A DNA stretch of 18,716 bases from contig CAMNHS010000011.1 in the NCBI GenBank assembly GCA_946539635.1, positions 1-18,716 on the forward strand. Direction: 5' to 3'. The notes under the pieces were generated by a model, which worked only from the letters and a program-made list of their open reading frames with translations, ran no database searches and was not told the DNA's origin. A program made the position numbers and the translations under genes. Below, one piece after another: positions 13,988-18,716 of the stretch. The DNA is from an uncultured Prevotellaceae bacterium (GTDB taxonomy: Bacteria; Bacteroidota; Bacteroidia; Bacteroidales; Bacteroidaceae). How positions within the stretch are numbered: the first letter of the stretch is position 1; every line of letters starts with the position of its first letter.

Positions 13988-15085
13988 ATGATTCATCCAG
14001 AAAATAGTGAAGAATACAAAGGTTTGGTAGTCAATGATGGTGTTGCACAACCTGCCAGTGTGAATCCTTATCTCAATCGTAAGCGTTTCGTCAGGAAGGT
14101 TTATACTGTTGATGAAATAGTGGATGGGATTCTATCTGGCAATGTCACTATGCTGTCGCAAGCCGTAACATTGATAGAGAGCGTTATCCCTGAGCATCAG
14201 GAGAAGGCCCAGCAGGTTATAGAACGTTGTCTGCCTTATGCTGGTAAATCTGTCAGGATAGGCATAAGTGGTGTTCCTGGAGCGGGAAAGTCAACCTCTA
14301 TAGATGAGTTTGGCATTCATGTGTTGGATAGGTTCGGAGGAAAGCTTGCAGTCCTTGCTATTGACCCATCTTCGGAAAGAAGTAAGGGTTCTATTTTGGG
14401 TGACAAGACACGTATGGAGAAATTGTCACAACGTCCTGAGGCATTTATTCGCCCTAGCCCCTCTGCTGGTTCGTTAGGAGGTGTGGCCCGTAAGACGCGT
14501 GAGACAGTAATACTTTGCGAAGCAGCAGGATATGACAAAATATTTATAGAGACAGTTGGAGTAGGGCAGAGTGAGACAGCATGCCACTCGATGGTTGACT
14601 TCTTCCTTCTCATACAAGTAGCGGGAACTGGTGACGAATTGCAAGGTATAAAGCGTGGTATCATGGAGATATCCGACGGCATTGTCATCAACAAATGTGA
14701 TGGCGATAATGTAAAGCGTTGTGAGATGGCTGCACAAGGATTTAGGAATGCCCTGCATTTCTTCCCACCTTCAGAAAGCGGTTGGCAACGTAAGGTGCTC
14801 ACATATTCCGGATTCTATGGTTATGGCATCAAGGAAGTGTGGGATATGATATACGAATATATCGATTTTGTTAAGGAAAACGGATATTTCGATTTGCGTC
14901 GCCATTATCAGAATAAATACTGGATGTATGAAACGATAGAGAATACCCTTCGCAATCGTTTCTACAACAATGCAGAGGTGAAGAACCAAATAAGAGATAT
15001 GGAGAATGCTGTCCAGAGAGGAGAGTTGACCCCATTTATGGCTGCAGGAAGATTGCTTGAAATATATAAGAAAAATGATAATTGA
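13988..15085 (+). CDS. meaB: MeaB/ArgK-type G3E GTPase, chaperone of methylmalonyl-CoA mutase
   Basis: MeaB-type GTPases guard and reload the adenosylcobalamin cofactor of methylmalonyl-CoA mutase in the cytosol. The protein has 365 residues. The P-loop GVPGAGKS is at 95-102 and DPSSERSKGSILGDKTRM, typical of the family, at 126-143. The segment FIRPSPSAGSLGGVA is at 153-167 and the switch ETVGVGQSE at 188-196. The base-specificity motif reads NKCD (235-238) where NKAD is more common. A C-terminal dimerisation segment follows. It starts 22 bases after the macroglobulin stop and overlaps ispH by 11 bases. No mutase subunit gene lies in the window. In this group the mutase serves the succinate-propionate pathway. 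Confidence 0.94.
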   Translation: MIHPENSEEYKGLVVNDGVAQPASVNPYLNRKRFVRKVYTVDEIVDGILSGNVTMLSQAVTLIESVIPEHQEKAQQVIERCLPYAGKSVRIGISGVPGAGKSTSIDEFGIHVLDRFGGKLAVLAIDPSSERSKGSILGDKTRMEKLSQRPEAFIRPSPSAGSLGGVARKTRETVILCEAAGYDKIFIETVGVGQSETACHSMVDFFLLIQVAGTGDELQGIKRGIMEISDGIVINKCDGDNVKRCEMAAQGFRNALHFFPPSESGWQRKVLTYSGFYGYGIKEVWDMIYEYIDFVKENGYFDLRRHYQNKYWMYETIENTLRNRFYNNAEVKNQIRDMENAVQRGELTPFMAAGRLLEIYKKNDN

Positions 15086-15968
15086 GATAGATGAAGGTTC
15101 TGGTTTCTGCTTTGGTGTGACAACAGCAATAGAGAAAGCTGAGGAAATGCTGAAGAATGGGCAACAATTAAGTTGCCTGGGAGATATCGTGCATAATGGT
15201 ATGGAGTGTGAACGCCTTCGTAAGATGGGACTGAAGACTATTGACCAGCAGGAGTTTCAGGAACTACATGATAAGACTGTCTTATTGCGAGCTCATGGGG
15301 AACCACCGTCAACATACGAAAGTGCCAGGCAAAACAATATAACGATAGTAGATGCTACATGTCCTGTGGTGCTTGCTCTTCAGAAGCGTATAAAGAAAAG
15401 GCATGAAGAGTTGAAGAACCAAAACCAAAATGAAAATAAGGCTGATATCGTGATATTCGGAAAAAACGGACATGCAGAAGTGTTGGGCCTTGTTGGACAG
15501 ACGGAAGGAGAAGCAATCGTTATAGAACATTTTGATGATGTGAAAAAATTGGATTTCACACATGATATTTATCTGTATTCCCAGACAACAAAATCATTGG
15601 AAGAATTTCATCGCATCATAGATTATTGTCATGCACATATGGCTCCAGGTGCTACATTCCAAAGTTTTGATACTATCTGCAGACAGGTTGCCAACAGAAT
15701 GCCTAACATCTGTCAGTTTGCAACAAAACACGACTTGATACTCTTTGTCTCTGGACGCAAGAGCAGTAATGGAAAAGTGCTCTATAGCGCTTGTAAGGAG
15801 AAGAATCATAATACATATCTTATCGAAGGTCCAGAGGAAATAAATCCAGAATGGCTGAAAGACATAGCTTCAGTAGGAATCTGTGGAGCTACCTCTACAC
15901 CTAAATGGCTTATGGAACAATGTAAAGAAAAAATAGAAAAATATGAAAAAGATAACAATAGCAATTGA
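15075..15968 (+). CDS. ispH: 4-hydroxy-3-methylbut-2-enyl diphosphate reductase
   Basis: This is the last enzyme of the methylerythritol phosphate route; a [4Fe-4S] enzyme converting HMBPP to IPP and DMAPP. From ATG 15075 it has 297 residues, with cluster cysteines Cys12 (GFCFGV), Cys96 (DATCPV) and Cys202 (DTICRQ) in the spacing of the E. coli enzyme. The substrate residues are also present: His40 (IVHN), His74 (RAHG), His133 and Glu135 (GHAEV), Thr171 (SQTT), and the SSN motif at 230-232. An in-frame ATG at 15057 would add six residues, but the family begins just before MIIEID. It overlaps meaB by 11 bases and cmk by 26, so it is coupled within the run. A short Asn/Gln/Lys-rich insertion lies near residues 113-122. 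Confidence 0.97.
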   Translation: MIIEIDEGSGFCFGVTTAIEKAEEMLKNGQQLSCLGDIVHNGMECERLRKMGLKTIDQQEFQELHDKTVLLRAHGEPPSTYESARQNNITIVDATCPVVLALQKRIKKRHEELKNQNQNENKADIVIFGKNGHAEVLGLVGQTEGEAIVIEHFDDVKKLDFTHDIYLYSQTTKSLEEFHRIIDYCHAHMAPGATFQSFDTICRQVANRMPNICQFATKHDLILFVSGRKSSNGKVLYSACKEKNHNTYLIEGPEEINPEWLKDIASVGICGATSTPKWLMEQCKEKIEKYEKDNNSN

Positions 15969-16584
15969 TGGCCACTCATCATGTGGTAAGAGTACAATGG
16001 CAAAGGATCTTGCCAAAGATGTCGGATATATTTACGTTGATACAGGTGCGATGTATCGTACTGTAACTTTGTTTTGTATGCAAAATAACCTAATAAAGGA
16101 TGGTAAGGTTGATGAGGAAGAACTCAGGAAAGTCATTAGTGATATAAAGATTGACCTGAGAAATCTTGATCCGCAGATTCGTTCTATCGAAGTGAGCAAT
16201 AATGTGAGCCTCGTAGCAGCTATTCCATTTGTAAGAGAAGAAATGGTAGAAAGGCAACGTCTTATGGGTAAGGACAAAGGTGTTGTGATGGATGGTAGAG
16301 ATATTGGTACAACGGTTTTCCCCGATGCAGAATTGAAAGTGTTTGTTACAGCAAGTGCTGAGGTTCGTGCTAAAAGACGCTATGACGAACTTCAGGCGAA
16401 GGGAATGCCTGCTGATTATGATGATATACTGAAGAATGTTCAAGAGAGGGACTATATAGATTCACATCGTGAGGTAAGCCCATTGCGTCAGGCACCTGAT
16501 GCAATACTGCTTGATAACAGCCAGATGACTATTCCTGAGCAGAAAGAATGGTTGATGGCACAATTCAGGAAGGCGGCAGAATGA
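15943..16584 (+). CDS. cmk: Cytidylate kinase
   Basis: This cytosolic kinase phosphorylates CMP and dCMP with ATP in pyrimidine nucleotide salvage and supply. It has 213 residues, close to the family norm. The P-loop GHSSCGKST is at 10-18 and YVDTGAMYR at 31-39. The substrate segment [19 protein letters not shown] is at about 115-133 and the LID arginines in KRRYDEL and ERDYIDSHR follow. It starts inside the last 26 bases of ispH and its TGA overlaps the topB ATG (ATGA). Linkage of cmk and ispH is common among bacteria. This is the canonical kinase, in contrast with the P-loop-altered protein encoded at 5192-5815. Confidence 0.97.
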   Translation: MKKITIAIDGHSSCGKSTMAKDLAKDVGYIYVDTGAMYRTVTLFCMQNNLIKDGKVDEEELRKVISDIKIDLRNLDPQIRSIEVSNNVSLVAAIPFVREEMVERQRLMGKDKGVVMDGRDIGTTVFPDAELKVFVTASAEVRAKRRYDELQAKGMPADYDDILKNVQERDYIDSHREVSPLRQAPDAILLDNSQMTIPEQKEWLMAQFRKAAE

Positions 16585-18425
16585 TAGTTTGTATAGCAGA
16601 GAAACCAAGTGTGGCAAGGGATATTGCCAAAGTGCTTGGTGCAAATACTTCGCATGAAGGATATCTGGAGGGCAATGGATATCAGGTAACATGGACTTAT
16701 GGTCATCTATGCACTTTGAAAGAGCCAAATGACTATCAGGAAATGTGGCAGCATTGGAACCTTGGTTCATTGCCGATGATACCTCAACGTTTTGGAATAA
16801 AACTGATTGATAGCGAACATGTGAAAAAACAGTTTGCTGTAATAGAGAAATTATATTCTAAGGCGGATGAGATAATCAACTGTGGTGATGCTGGCCAGGA
16901 AGGTGAGTTGATACAGCGATGGGTGATGCAGAAGGCAGGAGTGAAATGCCCTGTAAAGCGTTTGTGGATATCCTCACTTACTGAAGAAGCAATAAAAGAA
17001 GGTTTTAATAATTTAAAAGACCAGAAAGACTATGAGCCTTTGTATATGGCAGGATTGTCTCGTGCTATAGGCGATTGGTTGCTTGGAATGAATGCCACTC
17101 GCCTTTATACTATTAAATATAAGGAGAGAACGGCAAAGGATAGGCAACCGCTTTCAATTGGTCGTGTGCAAACGCCAACCCTTGCTATAATAGTAAATCG
17201 TCAGAAAGAAATTGAGAACTTTAAGCCTACTCCTTATTGGGTTCTGTCAACCTTGTATAGAGACACCTTGTTTACTTCTACGAAAGGAAAATATAATTCC
17301 AAGGAAGAAGGTGAGAAAGCCTTTGAGGAAATAAAAGACAAACCTTTCGAGGTGACTAGCGTTTCAAAGAAGAATGGTACAGAAAAACCTCCTCAGTTGT
17401 TTGACCTGACAACGCTCCAGGTGGAATGTAACAAGAAATTCGGCTATTCAGCAGAACAAACCCTAAACCTTATTCAGGGACTTTATGAAAAGAAGGTAAC
17501 AACTTATCCGAGAGTAGATACCCAATATCTTACAGACGATATTTATAGCAAATGTCCTCAGACGTTAAACGGAGTATTTAAATATAAGGTAAATGGCATT
17601 GCTCCTTATGCAGAGCTGATTCGTAGTATTGGAGGAAAACCGCTTCGAAAAGATAAGAAGGTTTTTGATAATAGCAAGGTTACTGACCACCATGCTATAA
17701 TTCCTACTGGCGTAACTCCTGTGGGACTCACAGATATGGAGCAAAAGGTGTATGACCTTATCTGTAGGCGTTTTATTGCAGTATTCTATCCTGATTGCAA
17801 ATTCTCTACCACTACTGTAGAAGGTAAAGCGGGAGAAGTGGATTTCAAGGTTACAGGAAAAGAAATCCTGGAGCCAGGATTCCGAGTGTGCTTTGTGAAA
17901 GAAAAAAAATCAGATGAAGATGTTGATGATACGAAGGAGAACAAAGATGAGGAAAAGACTTTGCCTACATTTGTAAAAGGAGAGTCTGGTCCTCATGAAC
18001 CAACTTTTACTGAGAAGGAAACAACTCCTCCACCTTATTATACTGAGGCAACTCTTCTTCGTGCAATGGAAACAGCAGGAAAGTTTGTAGATAATGAGGA
18101 ACTGCGTGCTGCGATGAAGGAAAATGGTATAGGACGACCTTCTTCGCGTGCTAATATTATTGAGACACTTTTCAAACGCCACTATATAAAACGTCAGAAG
18201 AAACGCATCGTAGCAACTCCAACAGGAATAGCACTCGTGGATATAATTCATGAGGAATTGTTAAAGTCACCAGAGTTGACTGGTATATGGGAGAAGAAAC
18301 TTCGTGATATAGAAGCCCAAAAGTATGATGCAGGTACTTTTATTCAGGAATTAAAGGACCAGATAACACAGATTGTTAACCAGGTTTTGGCTGATAATTC
18401 TAATAGAAAACTATCTTTAGGGTAA
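16581..18425 (+). CDS. topB: DNA topoisomerase III (type IA)
   Basis: This type IA topoisomerase decatenates and relaxes DNA by cutting and rejoining one strand. From the ATGA overlap with cmk it has 614 residues, somewhat shorter than E. coli TopB; no C-terminal zinc fingers are visible. The TOPRIM glutamate is Glu7 (CIAEKPS). The acidic motif reads GDAGQEGE at 102-109, so Asp103 and Glu107 are kept but the second aspartate is Gly105. [12 protein letters not shown] (192-203) is strongly conserved, and the catalytic tyrosine is Tyr309 in [11 protein letters not shown]. An acidic Lys/Asp/Glu linker at about 440-460 separates the tower region from the C-terminal part, which contains [17 protein letters not shown]. 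An open extension to 16548 lies inside cmk and is not conserved. It is the last gene of the plus-strand run. Confidence 0.95.
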   Translation: MIVCIAEKPSVARDIAKVLGANTSHEGYLEGNGYQVTWTYGHLCTLKEPNDYQEMWQHWNLGSLPMIPQRFGIKLIDSEHVKKQFAVIEKLYSKADEIINCGDAGQEGELIQRWVMQKAGVKCPVKRLWISSLTEEAIKEGFNNLKDQKDYEPLYMAGLSRAIGDWLLGMNATRLYTIKYKERTAKDRQPLSIGRVQTPTLAIIVNRQKEIENFKPTPYWVLSTLYRDTLFTSTKGKYNSKEEGEKAFEEIKDKPFEVTSVSKKNGTEKPPQLFDLTTLQVECNKKFGYSAEQTLNLIQGLYEKKVTTYPRVDTQYLTDDIYSKCPQTLNGVFKYKVNGIAPYAELIRSIGGKPLRKDKKVFDNSKVTDHHAIIPTGVTPVGLTDMEQKVYDLICRRFIAVFYPDCKFSTTTVEGKAGEVDFKVTGKEILEPGFRVCFVKEKKSDEDVDDTKENKDEEKTLPTFVKGESGPHEPTFTEKETTPPPYYTEATLLRAMETAGKFVDNEELRAAMKENGIGRPSSRANIIETLFKRHYIKRQKKRIVATPTGIALVDIIHEELLKSPELTGIWEKKLRDIEAQKYDAGTFIQELKDQITQIVNQVLADNSNRKLSLG

Positions 18426-18437
18426 AAAGTGTTGAGT

Positions 18438-18472
18438 AAAATGCACATTTTTGTACGGAGTGTGCACTTTTT
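18438..18472 (+). terminator. Terminator after topB
   Basis: TGCACA (18442-18447) pairs with TGTGCA (18461-18466). Flanking A and T runs extend the stem with one bulge, and CTTTTTAACATTTT follows. It lies 13 bases after the topB stop and would end the long plus-strand transcript. Confidence 0.7.
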
Positions 18473-18508
18473 AACATTTTATGATTGACATAAATCAAGA
18501 AAATAATA

Positions 18509-18536
18509 CTGTGGGCGCGCACAGGGAGATTTCCCT
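18509..18536. other. Two overlapping GC-rich hairpins upstream of the last promoter
   Basis: CTGTG/CACAG (18509-18513/18520-18524) encloses GGCGCG. AGGGA/TCCCT (18523-18527/18532-18536) encloses GATT. They share two bases, so only one can form fully. They abut the -33 element of the next promoter and could be a second terminator or a binding site. Confidence 0.35.
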
Positions 18537-18567
18537 TTGGTTGAAATGTGAAAAAGACATAATTTTG
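18536..18567 (+). promoter_or_regulatory. Promoter of the right-edge gene
   Basis: TTTG (18536-18539), a 20 bp spacer and TAATTTTG (18560-18567) match the Bacteroidota promoter pattern. Initiation near 18574 leaves a leader of about 84 nt before the ATG at 18658, long enough to hold post-transcriptional control. Confidence 0.7.
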
Positions 18568-18657
18568 CATCCAGAATCAGATGAAAACTGTTTTATGGCA
18601 GTAAGTAATCATTGAATTTAGAGTATTATAATTATTAATTAAATTAAAAAGAAGATT

Positions 18658-18716
18658 ATGAAAAAGATTTTTATGATGGCAGTTATGGCTGTAGCAGCTC
18701 TTTCTGCAAATGCACA
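18658..18716 (+). CDS. Start of an exported protein gene, cut by window edge
   Basis: Nineteen full codons are present, beginning ATGAAAAAG. They encode MKKIFMMAVMAVAALSANA, a classic signal peptide with two lysines, a hydrophobic core and an Ala-x-Ala end. The next codon begins with CA. The gene has its own promoter and an A-rich region with AAAAAGAAG just before the start. Outer-membrane proteins often start this way in this group, but the mature protein is outside the window, so no function can be given. Confidence 0.75.
   Translation, partial: MKKIFMMAVMAVAALSANA

Noticed and set aside
14317..14802. Minus-strand open frame of 161 codons
   Set aside because: It is antisense to the conserved GTPase core of meaB.

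Overview
The window looks like a chromosomal segment of a Bacteroidota bacterium, most likely Prevotella or a close relative. The evidence is the promoters, several of which match the Bacteroidota form (TTTG or TTG, a 19-20 bp spacer, then TAnnTTTG), the mostly A-rich and SD-poor start regions, and the protein variants. These include a cytidylate-kinase-like protein without a P-loop lysine, an Mrp without CxxC, a TopB with an altered TOPRIM motif, and a large exported alpha-2-macroglobulin-like protein. Nearly all of it is ordinary core genome; I see no CRISPR array, insertion sequence or intact mobile element.

Layout. Positions 1-359 (-) hold a kdsC-like phosphatase cut by the window edge. 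A divergent promoter region with a heptamer repeat separates it from pgk (520-1767, +), followed by a low-molecular-weight protein tyrosine phosphatase (1838-2290, +). From 2291 to about 3157 no convincing gene is visible. That stretch holds a long imperfect inverted repeat built from facing ATCACAG-type repeats around a TA-rich core, two doubtful divergent short ORFs and a terminator-like hairpin. A tRNA-Ser(GGA) follows at 3181-3268 with a clear promoter and terminator; a short copy of its 3' end lies 60 bp downstream.

A minus-strand operon runs from 7177 down to 3340: MATE efflux transporter, cytidylate-kinase-like protein, purT and trmO, fired by a textbook promoter at 7204-7234. Back to back with it, a long plus-strand run from 7302 to 18425 carries xseA, xseB, mrp, an alpha-2-macroglobulin-like protein, meaB, ispH, cmk and topB. 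Most junctions in this run overlap by 4-26 nt, so translational coupling is likely. The run ends at a hairpin terminator, and a new promoter drives a signal-peptide-bearing gene cut by the right edge.

The genes serve central metabolism (pgk, purT, cmk, ispH, meaB), LPS synthesis (kdsC), DNA processing (xseAB, topB), tRNA modification (trmO), Fe-S cluster handling (mrp), export (MATE) and envelope biology (alpha-2-macroglobulin). I found no strong case for a wholly new system. The best leads are the inverted-repeat element at 2437-2604, the duplicated tRNA 3' end, the thioester-less macroglobulin translated from a TTG start inside a housekeeping operon, and the family-variant active sites in Mrp and TopB.
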